DNA of 64,000 nt from Lateolabrax maculatus (GCA_031216445.1 CM062204.1:16365001-16429000), one strand, 5' to 3'; shown: positions 25,371 to 39,100, counted from the stretch's first letter. Translations and numbers: made by a program. The notes: generated by a model from the sequence alone, not told the origin.

Positions 25371-26074
25371 GAAACAAACTCATTTCCTCCACAGGTGTAA
25401 AGAGTGACATGGTTGATAAACCTACAATGATAAAAACCTTTTCAGTGGCTGGATTTGATTTGGCTAGCCCTGATTGCGTTCTATTTAAAAACCTTTCTGA
25501 TTGAACAAAATAAGCCTTTTCCCATAAAAAGTCACCCCTGGGTACTTAATTAAAAACCACCCCATGTCTGTGTCACCTCCTCAGCTTGGCTATGCATTTA
25601 TATGTGTCTGAAAGGGCTCTGCCATTGTACTCTACTGAATACAGTTCTGCTTTTGGTCCCTTGTAGATGATAAAGCTTCCACTCGACTACGCGTATTCTC
25701 AAGCAATAACATCCACATCTGTATTATCAACCCAAGAATACCCGTGGTCGAGACCGGAGCAAAGAGGCCCACCTCCTCCCTTCCATTCCTTTCTTTTTCC
25801 TTTCAGCTCTGGAGCACATTCTCCTTTTCTGTGTGCATCCCTTCAGCTCCTGCACTCGGAATAAGATTGCGGTGTGGAAGGAGGAGGTCTGTGTGGAGGC
25901 AAATCTTTAAGCACAGCACCTAGGATAAGAAAAGACAAAAGATATCATATTTATCCTTGAATAACAATGCAGCAGCACTGCTCAGAGGTTATAATACACA
26001 TTTCATGCACGCTTCAAGTCACATCTTGAGCACATTGTTAGACTAATAAGCCGATTGTAAGCTTTATGCAATTG

Positions 26075-26075
<1 letters not shown>

Positions 26076-26120
<45 letters not shown>

Positions 26121-26131
26121 ACACACACACA
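26076..26131. repeat. (CA)n microsatellite
   Basis: About 28 CA units with one GA interruption. Confidence 0.96.
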
Positions 26132-27415
26132 GGCAGCCCGCTATGCATCTTTACCTGGGCTGCACCAAGTAAACAGATTGCACTGCCAGCAGCTAGTCCC
26201 TTTGCTCTCCCTGGTATCAAGCAACCATTTAGCCAAGCGCTGAGGGAGAGGGCAGACTCACCAATTATCAAATAGGTGTCAGTGTGTGTTACACTGCACT
26301 GAGGGGAGAGACTGATTACCAAACAGATGTTCAGCCCTCACCTCCATCCCCTCCTCCTCACCTCACGCCTTCCTTCATTCCATTTTCCCTTCCTTTTCCC
26401 CATCTATCTCCATCCAACTATCTTTGTCTCCTCTCCTCTCTCACACATTGCTGGAAGACTCCCTGGTATGTCCCCCCATCCCCCCCCCCCCCTCCACACA
26501 CTCTTTCTCTTTTCCTTGGTCTGTCCCATGGAGAATAAGCCTGACTCTTCCCTATCCACACTTGCCAATTAGAGACACAGTAGTTGTCAATCAACAGCTG
26601 AGGAGGAGAGAACAAGAGAGAAGGAGAGTCATTGGGAAAAGGGGAGGTGGTGGCGGTGGTGGTGGTGGGGGGGTTGCATCAGCACCACAGACAGCTCCCC
26701 CCTGGAAAACTCAGGCTAGTTCACAAACATGACTTGACTGTCTCTCTCTCTCTTTCTTTTCTCGCTTCTTCTCACCTTTCTCCGTAACCTTCCCTCTCTA
26801 ATCATTGCGATCCCGTCGTCTTCCCTGCCCTTGCCCAGTGTTTACCCTTTTAGCCCTCTCTTCCCCACTTCCTCATCCTCAGATCAGCTTGTTTATCCAT
26901 TCAGACACATGCATAAACCATACAGCCCTCTCTGTATCGCTTCACCTATCAAAGCCACACACCATGAAATCTGACACTCCCGGAAAGTTCCCATTTGCCA
27001 CTGACAGTCCTCTCACCTCACTCACACCTGTGCTAGTCTACATCTTAACCGCTGTCATTGCAAGGGGAATGTCAGAACTAGCTGGAGCCATCACGTCGAG
27101 AAGATCTTGACACTCGTCTCCCTCATTACCTATACTCTTCTAGTCCTCGCTCCTCATCTCTCTCTCGCCTCGGCTCTTGCCTCTTCCTCTATCCCAACTG
27201 TCCATGTCTGGGCTGCTGATGATGACAACTCAAGTGGACATGTCTTCTGTTCTCACCAAGAGCTGTGAAGAGATGTACGTAGGTGTCAGCGATCTGGTGT
27301 AAAAATACACCCTGCTGCTGCCCTCCTCACTACACAGGACCGGTCTGTGTCTGCTCGGTGTCACTGGAATGTCTTCGTCTAATTTGAAGACATGCTTCAG
27401 TGTAGTTTTAGCTCT

Positions 27416-27429
<14 letters not shown>

Positions 27430-27446
<17 letters not shown>

Positions 27447-27455
27447 GGGGGGGGG
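27430..27455 (+). repeat. Poly(G) run, 26 bases
   Basis: Twenty-six consecutive G after a TG repeat. Real length is uncertain because such runs are hard to sequence. Confidence 0.85.
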
Positions 27456-28676
27456 ATGGCGGCGGCTTACGCTATGCGAGAAGGACTCTAACATGCAATG
27501 GGTGTGCCTGCAGAAGCAGTTTTGAATGTATGGACCAGGTTTTTTTGTCTCCGCAGTTTTACTTTTCCATTCATGTAAACTGACCCTCTATCCACATATT
27601 TACAACTATACATTTATCCCCAATAACAGCTGTTTAGCCTGGGCGAAAAGACATCTGGTTTGCATTTATAAGAAAATCAATTTCCTCAACTGACTTGATT
27701 GAAAGTGAACTGGCTCCAGCTGGAAGGCCTAATGAAAGGCAATCGGTCTGCGTTTCATATTTATGTCTGACGCAACAGACTTATCAATCCTTTAATGTAC
27801 CTGGTATTTCAGACAGGATGCAAAATCACAAGTGGCTGTGCCAGAGGCAAAGACAAGACAGGCTCGAGATGGAGACGGAGACCGAGCGGACGCTGGGCTG
27901 CCGCTTGCACATTACTGCTTAATTGCTTGGAACTAAAGGCGCTGTTATGAGGATGTTTATGCTTATGCCTGCAACAGCAAATCTTTCCAGTCATTCTGGC
28001 TACACTGTGGAGTCTAATAGTCACTACCCAGACAAAAAAAAAAAAAATAAAATAAACGACCCAGTGATGGCTGTTGAAACAAATTCAGCCTGGAGTGCAG
28101 AATAAGAGACTACCCTCTCTGCCTTTGGCCAAACTTTCAGTGACAAACTTAACAGGCACACTTTGGATTCCTCAATCTTGCTGGGCCTCAATGCATACAC
28201 TCCAGTTGGCCTACTAGCCCAGATAACCAGACAAGCACACACCACTGTAAAAATTGCAGATAGCCAGCACCTGTCCTCTACGTGACAGGCTTGGATATTA
28301 AGCTTTCTTTGTTTGTAAATACATCCGCTTCCACTGACAAGGAGAACCCAGTTCAGAGTGGCAAGCCTGGATTGAATCTTTAACCCTTTGCAGGGAGTGT
28401 GAAGGAGAATTTAACCATCTTTGTCTTTTATCCAACAGGCTACCCGGAGGGGGGGGGGGGAGAGAGAGACACGCTGCTGGTTAAATATTAAGCTGCGTGC
28501 AGGTGCAATTCCCATCAAGTGCTTTGACAGGAACTTGGGAGCTGAGGCTGACGGGACCAACCTGTTCAGTCACAGAATCACAAAGCCTCCCGGCGAGAAA
28601 CACGGATCGGGCGTTGATCCCCGTGTCAACGCAGTGCCACGCAGCCTGCTCCCGCAAGCTTCAGTCCACAAGTCTT

Positions 28677-28677
<1 letters not shown>

Positions 28678-28708
<31 letters not shown>
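28678..28708. repeat. Poly(T) run, 31 bases
   Basis: Thirty-one T in a row. A second T-rich run lies near 28827-28863. Confidence 0.85.
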
Positions 28709-29015
28709 CTTTCCCCCCTTTCACTTCGTGGGATCATCAACAAATAGCCGCCCAATATCGGGGCAGCCTAAAGTGACGGGACCCCCGAGCCGCGCCGCGC
28801 TGCCAACTGACTGTGTCCAGCCACGCTTTTTTCTTTTTTCTTTTTCTTTTTTTTTTTTTTTTTCTCCACAGCAAACAAACAGCGGAGGAAACGTTTAACT
28901 TACCGCTCCGTCCGGCTCCCTGTCAGCTCCCCCACCCCCAGAAGAAGCCGCTCCAATTGCCATACATTGTATCCATGCTTAAGTGTGAGAACAGGCTATA
29001 CCGTGCAGGGAAACG

Positions 29016-29026
29016 CCCCCCCCCCC

Positions 29027-29043
<17 letters not shown>
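29016..29043. repeat. Poly(C) run, 28 bases
   Basis: Twenty-eight C followed by a short CA repeat and a CTCC-rich tract. Confidence 0.85.
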
Positions 29044-29057
<14 letters not shown>

Positions 29058-30599
29058 ATCTCCCCTCCTCTTCTTCCTCCTCCTCCTCCTCCTCCCTGCT
29101 ATTCCTTTCTCTCCTGCGCGCTTCTCCTCCTGCTTGCGGGGAGTCACAGAACCACTCCTTGTTTTTTCTCCATTCTCTTCCGAGGGAGGGATGGAGCGAC
29201 GGAGCCGCAGCAGCATCAGCATCCCGTGCGACTCAGCTGCAACCTCTCACCTCTCCTCCTCCCTCCTCCTCCTCCGCTCCTCCTCCTCCTCCTCCCTTTC
29301 TCTCTTGCCCATGCCTTCGTCCGGCCCTGACGGCGAGGAGCGTGCCCTGTAGTGCGGCGGTTCCCAAGCTGGGGTCCGGGGTCCTCAACGGGTCCGTGGT
29401 GGAGCTCCGGTAGGCCCTAGTAGATGGACAAACAGAGTGTGGGGTTGGAGGAATGAAGGCACGTGTTAGAGTGAGTTGGCTTAATTTGCCTCATTGATAC
29501 CATGCAAACCACTGGAGCTTTCAGTGGAAATCTTGTCAGATGGGAGCCTGGAACAATGACAGATTCTTTAGGATCTGTGATTTCTTTATCAGTTTTGTGA
29601 TTTATAGGTGTTTTTAATTGGACCTTTGGCTCCATAATGTTTTTTTTTTTTTTTGTGCCCCTATAGGGTGACATCATAATGTAAAGTGTTTAATATAGAG
29701 GTTCATGATGCATTTATAGTACCTATACGCCATTGTGTTCTGTGACTCCTACAGTCTCTAATATTCTTAATAACGGGGGTGGACAGACCTGCAAAATACG
29801 GTGTAATCTTGTGAAATAGCAATGCAACAAATAGCCTTAGCCTGCTACCTTTTTGAGGCTTATAATGTCATAAAACCCAACTCCATGGTCACAGTTTGTA
29901 GTGCTGTTGAATTGTGTTCTGTACACCATAAGGGTAAGTTAAATGCCTTCACACAAAATAGTCAAAATGTTTAAAGTGTAAAGTAATACAATAAGACACA
30001 TTAATATATAGTCTCAACATTTTTTGTATTATTTTGTCCAAGAGGTGGACTAAGTTAAGAATATGATAGACTCAAAATAAAGGTTGTATTATGATGCAGC
30101 CCAAAACAACAATGCACTAGAAACCAACAGCTGCCTGACACGCGCTGTTGCATTGCAATGCATTTTGCATCTATTTACCTTTATTTGTTTTAAATCTATC
30201 TTTGATTTTTATTTTTTAATGCTTCGTTTTTTATGCACCTATTTCCTGCATCTTTATTTCAAGGTTTTGTGAAGCATATTGTCTTGCGTCTTTTTGTATG
30301 AAATGTGCTAGCCTAAATATTTTTTATTATTTTTTTACAGTTAATCATGCTGTTGTGTTCACCCTTGTATAGATTTTTTTACTTTTTATTTTTTTGCTGT
30401 GTAATATTTGTGTATTAAAGGCATATAAAATAAACACTGAGGTGTATCAGATGCAGAAATAGAGGAACATCATGTTAGACAAAGACACCACTCAGTCAGT
30501 CATTAGTGCTGAAATCATAATAGATTGAAATGGTTACGGTTTGCTGTCCTGAATGGTGCTCCATGCAGGGTCTGAACAGAGGTTTCTACATGGCATGTG

Positions 30600-30604
<5 letters not shown>

Positions 30605-30648
<44 letters not shown>

Positions 30649-30662
30649 TGTGTGTGTGTGTG
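30605..30662. repeat. (TG)n microsatellite
   Basis: About 28 TG units with one CTG interruption. Confidence 0.96.
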
Positions 30663-31374
30663 TTCCTACTCCTAATCCAGTCTCCTGGGACCTCTGTATC
30701 CGGTTGATGGTCTTCCTTAGCAGACATGCTGGATGCGATTGGTGGTAAGGCCCTTTATAATCCTCTCCTCATCTGGTGGCCAGTAAAGGAGCTGCCCCCT
30801 CGACACCCAAAACATGTGCGCGCGTGTGTGTAAGAGTGCTGAATTCTCAGTAATGATCCACACAAGCTCCACACAAGAGCTAAATTGTTTTGTGTCTTTG
30901 CTATAACTTATCTTTAATTCTCCATATCAGAGAAACATCAGAGACAGAACAGCAGTCAGACAGCAAACATGTAAATTGGATGTTTGAGGGCTCACAAAGC
31001 TGATGCTGTAAGGCACTGGAGTCTTCAAGGCCATAAAAAACCAATAGTATATTTCCTCAAATAAGCAGCCGTAGAGTCTTTCTCACTCACATACACATAT
31101 ACACAGACACACACACATACACACTAACACACAGTGTTAATGGCTTCATAATTGTCAGAGGCAGACCATTGAGCATAATCAGGAGACTGCAGCAAGGCAA
31201 AGACCAATATTTGTAATTTACTATGACAGATAGTACATTTTTATTACCCAGGGGCTGCTGGTTTGTTTTGGGATGCGATAAACCACACTCATCCTCATAC
31301 TTTTTATCTCTCTCAGTTCCCATACTCACTTGCACTCACTCTTTCTCTCTGCATTTTTTTCTTTCTTTCTTTTT

Positions 31375-31376
<2 letters not shown>

Positions 31377-31412
<36 letters not shown>
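31377..31412. repeat. (CT)n microsatellite
   Basis: About 17 CT units followed by CA-rich sequence. Confidence 0.95.
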
Positions 31413-31416
<4 letters not shown>

Positions 31417-33031
31417 ACACACATACAGAAACACACACACAGAAACACACACAGTGGTTCAGCCCCAGACAGTGTGTGACCTCAGGGTCAGTAGCATTAC
31501 GCCAAACAGACAGTCACTGAGTCAGGGACCAAAGTTCAGCTCATCACAGGAAATCACAGGTACACACACTCAAGCAAACCAACACACATTCGCATACACA
31601 CTCATATATCGCCCTCTAATTTATTTTATAAATTAAATTTCTCCGAACTTGGTTCGGGGGTGAGATCATAAAGTGTTTTTTTGCCATCCTGAAAAATGCT
31701 TTTTCTCACAAAATGTAATGCTTAAGAGAGTACTCCTAAAACATTATTGGAAAAAACATTGTTGTTGTTTTTGAAAGGAAAACATTTTTTTTCCAGCAGA
31801 ACCAGGGATATTGTCTGTTTTATTTCACACATTCTTCTTCCCTTTGGTCTGAGATTCGGGTTTGTTATACTAAGAGCGGCTAATTTATCCTTGAGCCGCT
31901 AGCCTCAAGAAGAGATGAGAAGCTGGCAACACAGATCTGCTAAACTTCACATCTTTCTAACTCCACACCCCCAGTTGTTTTTCATCTTCAGACTAGTTTT
32001 CAGCCCCAACTAAAACCCGACTGAAGTGATATCCGTATTTATTGGATTTTGCGCAACTCCCACTGGAGCACAAAAAGCTTTATACAACTTTCTTTCACAC
32101 ATGCAGTAGTACTCCCCGGGAACTATAAACAGACTTAGATTTTTAAATTGGTGGAGTTTCCCTTTAATATGTTCTTCCACACATATATTTTCTTTCTGAT
32201 AAAAAAGATAAGTATCTACTATGTGCTGGCATAGGCCTACATGTTTATGCCATGAACATTGCAGCATGTGATGTCACTCCTATTGATTTAGGTTTGGCGA
32301 CACTGAAAGGAACTGATGTTAATGTGGAGGCGACCAAAGCAAATACAAATCACTTCTGTCTCCGAGTAATGGCTCTGAATGTTTAACGTATCAGGTGACT
32401 ATGAAAAAAACGTTAAATCACCATAAGTGGGTGCAGCATTTATAATTAAAAGCTCATCACTTGTACAGTATCTTCAATTTTAGACAAACATAGTATGAAT
32501 CACAAAAATGAGTTTCTCATTCATCTCTGATGGAGTAAACAAGACCTGTTCACTGTAGTGACATGACATTTTGTGAAATATTCTGTTTTCCCAGTGTGTT
32601 GCTTTGAGTGGGAATTAGGCTACTTATGTCCAAAACACTGATTTAACAGTCACAAGCCATTAGTAAGCCACATGTAAATTATTAAATTGAGTGGTTTTGC
32701 ACTCTGACGCAGAACCTTAAAATGTTAGTGATTCATACTCTAATTGGAGTGGAACGATGCTTGTGCTGCTCAGTAGTCAGTTTGTAGGATTTGGAACAAG
32801 GAGGCTGGCAATCAGGATGGAGAAACTGTGTGTTTGTCAGTGTTAACAAGAGAGACAAATAGGACACACAAATAGGAACAGAGAGAGAGAGAGAGAGAGA
32901 AGCAGGTGCATCACTAATGGCTTTTTAAAAAGGTTACAGCGTAGAGCTCTTCTTTTCTAATGGGGCTCCGGCTGTGCTTGAGAAGCAATTTCCGGAAAAG
33001 ATAATGTTGTCGAGAGAGCGCAGAGAGTTCT

Positions 33032-33035
<4 letters not shown>

Positions 33036-33082
<47 letters not shown>

Positions 33083-33211
33083 CGCCTTGTCCTTAACAAG
33101 ACTGACAAACACAAACTCAAAGGACCACAAAGGCAGGGAGGGGTTGGGGCAAAGAGAGAGAGAGAGAGAGAGATGGAGAGAGAGAGAGAAAGAGAGAGAG
33201 AGTGAGAGAGA
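33036..33211. repeat. TG and GA microsatellite cluster
   Basis: A TG tract at 33036-33078 and an interrupted GA tract at 33153-33211 lie 75 bases apart. Confidence 0.95.
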
Positions 33212-34100
33212 TGTGTATACATTTCAAAGCTAATTGTGCCATTACATTACATTTATTATGCCTAATGTGGGCCAGTGGAGGTCTCAAGTGAAAAACATTT
33301 GAACATTTTTACATTTCTAATGTGCCATTTCATAAACATTAAATCTGATTAATTCTGAGAGCTTCTCTCTCTTGGTTTCCTCTGTCTTCAGGTTGGCATG
33401 GTAAACACTGCCCCCCTGTGTCCACAGCAACTGACGACAGCGCTGTGAGCTGAGCTGGTCCTACGTCTCAGCAGGTTTCCATGAAGTAAATCCACATTCT
33501 GTGTTGTGTTGAAAGTTGCGATAGTACATTTTAACAGAGCTTTCCATCACAAACTTTACTGCAAATGTGCTCCGTTGATAATCAACTGAGCCAGAACAAA
33601 TTATACATACTATCTTTTACATTCATACTTTATCTCTAAGAAGAAGCTTGGTAATGGCCACTAAGGGGCAGCACCTCCCCGTCTTTTCTTGTCAAGTTTT
33701 CTTGTGATTCTACATATAACATGATATTAACTATACTTAAAATGTTCTTCAACATACTAAATCTGCTTGATTGTATTGTATACAATGAGATATTTACTGT
33801 ACAGTAGTATGACATTGGGACACAGCTTACAGTATAAAGGTCTTCCAGCACAGGTAGTTGTAAATAATAAAATTGATGATGGCTGAATTCTATTCATCTG
33901 CTTCAGTGTCAGGGTTCTAGTATTGTGAATGCTGGCTCACTGTCTTACCGTCATGAATTACTGGGACACCTCAATACAACAGAGCCATTGTTAATGCTAT
34001 TAGTAACACATGTGCTTTTCCTACTATGACAAGTCAAAACATCAAAATGAGGTGTGTGAGGAATTGCAAAAAATGTAAATCAGGCAACAATGTGTGGTAA

Positions 34101-34480
34101 TTGCAATTTATTTTGATAAATAAATACAAAACAGAGACATTTTAACATGAAAATAACATTATTTGGACAGTTACGGTGTTCTCTAACTCTTCAGTTGTTT
34201 ACAAAAAATTCAGACTGAAAAGTTTTACTGTAGGTAATTTCAGAGCTATAATGAGCACCTTCCGCTATAGCAGGCATTGTTAGGACGCCTTGGCAGGGGT
34301 CCTTTGAAGGCCTGCAGTTACACACAAGCACAAGTGTGTTATTATAGCAGCTACTTCTGACAGTTTAACTTAAGAAAACAGATTGCCAAATTAACAGTTA
34401 CGCTGCCATACAATGTGCTCATTATAAACGTACACACAAATCCCAATAAGCACACACACGCGTACACACACACACACACC

Positions 34481-34520
<40 letters not shown>

Positions 34521-36131
34521 TAATAAAACCGTAGCAATGTGTTCTTTATGTAGCCCATTGCATACTCTCCCACTACTATAACCTGCCTGAAGTGTTCTTT
34601 TGAACTGAGCAGATCCTAAGCAAATTGTAAGCCAAACACACCGGCTGTATGCTGTGAGATTTCACACACTTCTCCACTGCGCTACATTCCTGCTTTAGAG
34701 CAGGCTACTACTCATGTTCCTACAAGACAGCTTCAGGTAGCTTCACATTGTTCACACATTTTAAACATAATGATAATGTAGTATATACTTTGTAAAGAAA
34801 CCTATATACTGTACAAAACTATACAAAACTCAAAGGTCTTACCTCTGTTACACACTGGTCTGTGCCATTGGATTTTCTAAAGTCAGTGTGAGAAAAAGAT
34901 GGTGGACTGAAGCAGAAAAATCTGGAAATAACTAAACAGGACAGATGGATAAACAGTAGCATCAACAACTGATGCCATACCATTTTGGAAACCAAAGGGA
35001 GCAAATACATAAGCATTTAATAACACGTAATTTAAATAAAAAACATAAGAGGCATGAAAGTGTTGAAGGGAGGGAAAAAGGAAGTCAGACTTTTATGCAA
35101 ACTGACACTAACAAAGAATTCCACATGTTAATAGGCAGTAAGTCAAATAATAAAACCTTCCAAATATTTCACAGCATGGACGTAGAACCTACAGACATTT
35201 ATAAACACACACCTGAATAGTAAGTAGATAAAAGATATTTGGAAAGTTGATGGAAATCTAGTTCAGTTCACTTTTGGGACGAATTAACTGATGCCCCAAA
35301 ACAAATGTGGTATCACAAGCACAGCTCTAGTGTGTATAAATATCTCTTCTGTCACTTCACACAATATACAGCAAGAGATCAAACCCATATCCAAAACAAA
35401 TAAGATACAACACAGTTTACTGAACACTAAATTGGTTCATCTGTGCTATAATTTACAAAAGTGCTTTCCTCTTTGACAACGTCTCTTTAGTAAGTTTTGA
35501 GGACAGAAAAAACTCTGTACCATAATACTCAACAGTACCTGCATTTTGATTACATGAATGTCTTGTATGTTTTTAATCTTGTCCTTTCTTTCCATTGTAT
35601 TGTCCTGAGTGTTACAAAATGGTCTTTTGAGGACAATCCACCAGTGATTGGGATTTTCTTCGATCATTTGATCAAGTGTTTTATCAAGTCATCTCCAGCC
35701 AACAGTCTTTGGAGTCACTGTTGGGTCTTTGTGAAAAACAGGACAAGCAAATAGGACACAGTATTGCTTCAACAGCTCTGGCTTTGGCGAGTCGTTCATT
35801 GGTTCTTTTACACCTGAAAGAAAAAGGAGGCCATCTTGGAGGACAAACAGGACAGAGCAGGACAGAAGGACACGTATCCGTCTCCTATTGGTCCTTAGCA
35901 GATGACAGGCTTCAGCCATGCTTGCCATGTGCACGTGTTGCTGTTCTGCCTCCTGTGATTGGTGGACCTTCAAACCTGGGTGGATTTGACTCGTCGGAGA
36001 GGATGGCGTCCTTCGGGGTGGGCACGGCAGGGCGGGGTGCATTCAGAGGACAGGTCTAGACTGAGCTGGTGAGGCAACGCCGCGATGGGAGGAGCACGTC
36101 GGGAGGGGCGGGGGACGGGATTGGCTGATGG
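34101..36131 (-). other. plppr2: plppr2 3' UTR region (proposed)
   Basis: Minus-strand sequence after the plppr2 stop. A minus-strand AATAAA lies near 34107-34112 and could end a 2-kb 3' UTR, but earlier signals are possible. It contains a CA/CCCA repeat at 34451-34518. Open frames such as 35689-36042 on the minus strand have no family signature. Confidence 0.4.
34451..34518. repeat. (CA)n microsatellite with CCCA interruption
   Basis: CA units on both sides of a short CCCACCCACCCA block. Confidence 0.95.
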
Positions 36132-36164
36132 TCATGTGATCTCAGAATACGGTAGCCCTGGAGC
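36132..36164 (-). CDS. plppr2: plppr2 last coding exon (short form)
   Basis: After the acceptor CCTGTTAG the in-phase reading is APGLPYSEIT and TGA (36132-36134). A second AG seven bases later (exon from 36157) gives another open frame, beginning GYRILRS and ending at a TAG at 36056-36058. Confidence 0.75.
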   Translation of the reverse strand, partial: APGLPYSEIT

Positions 36165-39100
36165 CTAACAGGGGGGAAAAGAACAGAGAGAAGATCAGGC
36201 GAGGGAGATAGGGGGAGGGCGTAAAGAGTATAAAACATTTCAAAACATCTGGGAAGTTAAAACCTGAGGGAATAGAGCAGATAAACTTTACTTGACTGAG
36301 ACAGCGAGAGACAAGAATGCAAAATGATGATGTCTAGACAAGAGATAAGGTCTACACACCAGATATATCAGACAGAAAAAAGCCTCTAGGAAACATCCAT
36401 ATACAATGGAACAACCAAGGTTATCAGCGAGGACAAAGAAACAGTAAAATATAGCCCCATACACATTTAAAAACAAGACTAAGACTCTACAGCCATGCCA
36501 GAAGCTCTGTGAGGCTGTATTTTGGCTCATGGTGCTTTGAGTTTAATGCCAACAACAGCATTCGAACATGCTCACAATGAAGACGCTAATATGCTGATGT
36601 TTAGCAGGTATAATGTTTACCATGTTCATGCAGCATGTTTACACTTGCCAATTATCACTAAACACAAAGTACGACTGAGGCTTTGACAGGTATTTGGTCT
36701 TAAACCAAAGTATTTGACAAATTTAAATTTAGACTTGATGATGGCACTAGATTAAAAGCTTTAGGATCACCAATCCATCCTGAGAGGGATATGAATGTGT
36801 GCACCAAATGTTATGGCACCAAATGTTATGGCAGTCCACTTAGTTGTCAAGATATTTCACTCATAACCACAAATGTAAATGGTGGCACCAGTGGAAAAGT
36901 CAGGGGTCAGGTCCTCTGTGGACCATGAATCTCCAATACTGAGCTATGGAGATACTCTATTTTTGGGCAAAGTGGTGGACTTACTGTTTAACACTGCTAG
37001 AGCTGTGCCGCTAGCACGGCCAGTAAGGATTTGCCTCACCAAAAGACACCTCACGGACACTTTGCACAGTCTATTGCTTATCGCAACTATTTGATCAATG
37101 TTCTTCCAGAATGATTTCCCCCATCCCTTACCTGGAGGCCACTTAACTTTTCGAGTGGACTCTCCACGCGGGGCAGGCTGAGGAGAGGCAGCCCCATGGG
37201 GGGCTCTGCACGCTGTGGAGGTGGAGGAGTCGGCACTGTCGGCCCAATCTGGGTTGGCTGGAAATTGTTGATCACACATGACACCTGATGGAGGGCAGAG
37301 AAATGAGGTAAAAGGAAAAGGAGGGGAAAGATTTGCTCCACTGCAGTACAGAAATGGATGATTTTCTGGTGCGTGAAAAGCCCCATGCGTCCATGGGAAC
37401 AGATACTGAAGAGGACATTTACAGTAAGAGAGGGAGAGACAGAGATGATAGAAAAAAAGAGAAAGAATGAAATATGGGAAGAAGCATTGAAAGAAAGCTA
37501 CATCCTTAAGGATGAACCACAGGGAGCACTTTACACCGACCCTTGAAGTTTTTTCCATAAAATTGATTTAGGCCAAGAGGTCCAAGACCAAATGACACTA
37601 TTTGAATGTGGCATGGTAAAAATTCAGCTCAGTCCATTCACATTCATAGGCGTAAAATTGCATGTGTGTCCTCTATCACACAGGCAGAAAGGCTATTTTG
37701 CCTCAAGCTCGCCTTAATCATCAGTCCATCCTCCCACCATCTCTCCTGCACCCACATCACGCCAACACTGCTCTCTCTTTGCATTTCCCTGATACAGTCC
37801 TTCCCTTCCCTTCCCCCTTCATCATACTTACAAAGGCAAAACATAGTAACTAACCTGAACTTGGCTTTTTGGTGTAAAAATACTATGCCACAGAAAGGAA
37901 AGAAAAATTTCCACAAAAACAACATGTAAAATTATCAGTAAGTACAAAACAGAGCTACCAAACCAAACTACAAGAGCAAGAGAACTAGGAAGTTAAAGAT
38001 AGCTGGTGAGACTATTTCAAATATTCCAACAAGACTACTTTCTTACTGATTTTTCCCTGTCTATTACCTGTAATTGAAAAAAAAAATCCATTCAAATTAA
38101 CCAACATCATCAGTTAGTTATTCCACATGACTTAATGAGGCAGTAGCAAAATTTAATAATGATGGAGAAAAAAACACAGCTAAACTAGTTACCTTAAGCA
38201 GGCAAGGTACACTTGCAAATGATTAGGCTATAGAAAATGTAAACCATACTTTGAGAATGTGTAACTGATACTTCAGCTACTGACCTTTAATTCACATATC
38301 AAATAATAAATGAATGTATTATATTAACATCAATATGAAAAGTAACAGCAGACATCTAGCAAAACTGCTTACTACTTATTGGTCATACTTAATCCCTATG
38401 AAATATGGACTGTAAATAATGAACACTCCCTCCTTCCTCTCCTTCTCACCAGGAAGGCAGCGATGGCCCCTCCGGTCACAAACCCAGCCACGACATCGTG
38501 CCAGTGGTTTCTGTGCTCAGTCACCCTCATCACCCCCACCAGCACGGCCAGAGACAGCAGCACCAGGCACAAGGTGGGCTTGGTCAGACGGGTCCCTTTG
38601 GTCCGAAACACCAGGGTCACGTACATCTGGAAGACAGAAATATATTTGAAATGAAAAATGTCATGTTATTTAATCACGGTGAGCTGAATCAGGTGTTGAA
38701 GCTACAGGTCTTGAGTCAGCCAGCTGAAATAATCTTAATGGGTTGAACAGCTTGAATAAGCCACAAGAGGCCGCACTCTGCAGGGATTTCAGAGCATCTG
38801 AAGTGTTGAGGTGCAAAAAAAAGCACCATAAAAAACACTGGCATGATTGATTAAATGCTTCTAAAAAATGACAAGAACATGGTTTTATAATTAAAACGAG
38901 ATCAGAGCTGCCATGAAACGCTTCATTAGCAGTACTTAAATCATAGACAAATGTTTCTACGAATGTAATACTTTAGAGGCCCATACTGTACATGCATACA
39001 TGTTTAACACTAGGAAAGGAGGTCATTTGAGTTTAGATCAGGAGATGACACATGATCCCAGAAGGAAAATCAAGTTTAAAAGTACTATGTTAGAGCAGAT

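Larger units (their letters stand above)
22851..28440. other. Gene-poor intergenic region
   Basis: No coding exon with a recognisable family was found on either strand. Contents: TG repeat 24800-24852, tRNA-like sequence 25298-25370, CA repeat 26076-26131, pyrimidine-rich tracts around 26.33-26.55 and 26.74-27.2 kb, and a G26 run at 27430-27455. Open frames here follow the low-complexity tracts. Confidence 0.6.
28441..29400. promoter_or_regulatory. CpG-enriched block, possible orphan promoter
   Basis: CpG is common here (CGGATCGGGCGTTGATCC, GAGCCGCGCCGCGCTGCC, CTGCGCGCTTC), against a CpG-poor surrounding. On the minus strand a consensus donor (GGAGCG then GTAAGT) ends at 28904, which would close an exon starting inside the block. 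No coding exon was found to which it could splice. Homopolymer runs (T31 at 28678-28708, C28 at 29016-29043) and CTCC repeats interrupt it. It may drive a non-coding or distant transcript. Confidence 0.35.
29401..34100. other. Intergenic region downstream of plppr2
   Basis: No coding exon was recognised. It contains TG (30605-30662, 33036-33078), CT (31377-31412) and GA (33153-33211) repeats. Frames in these tracts are compositional. Confidence 0.65.

Noticed and set aside
28813..29413. Frames of 148-179 residues at 28.8-29.4 kb
   Set aside because: They translate poly-T, poly-C and CTCC tracts into Phe, Pro and Ser runs.
35689..36042. A 117-residue minus-strand frame after the plppr2 stop
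   Set aside because: No family signature, and no splice link to exon 6. It lies in the proposed 3' UTR.
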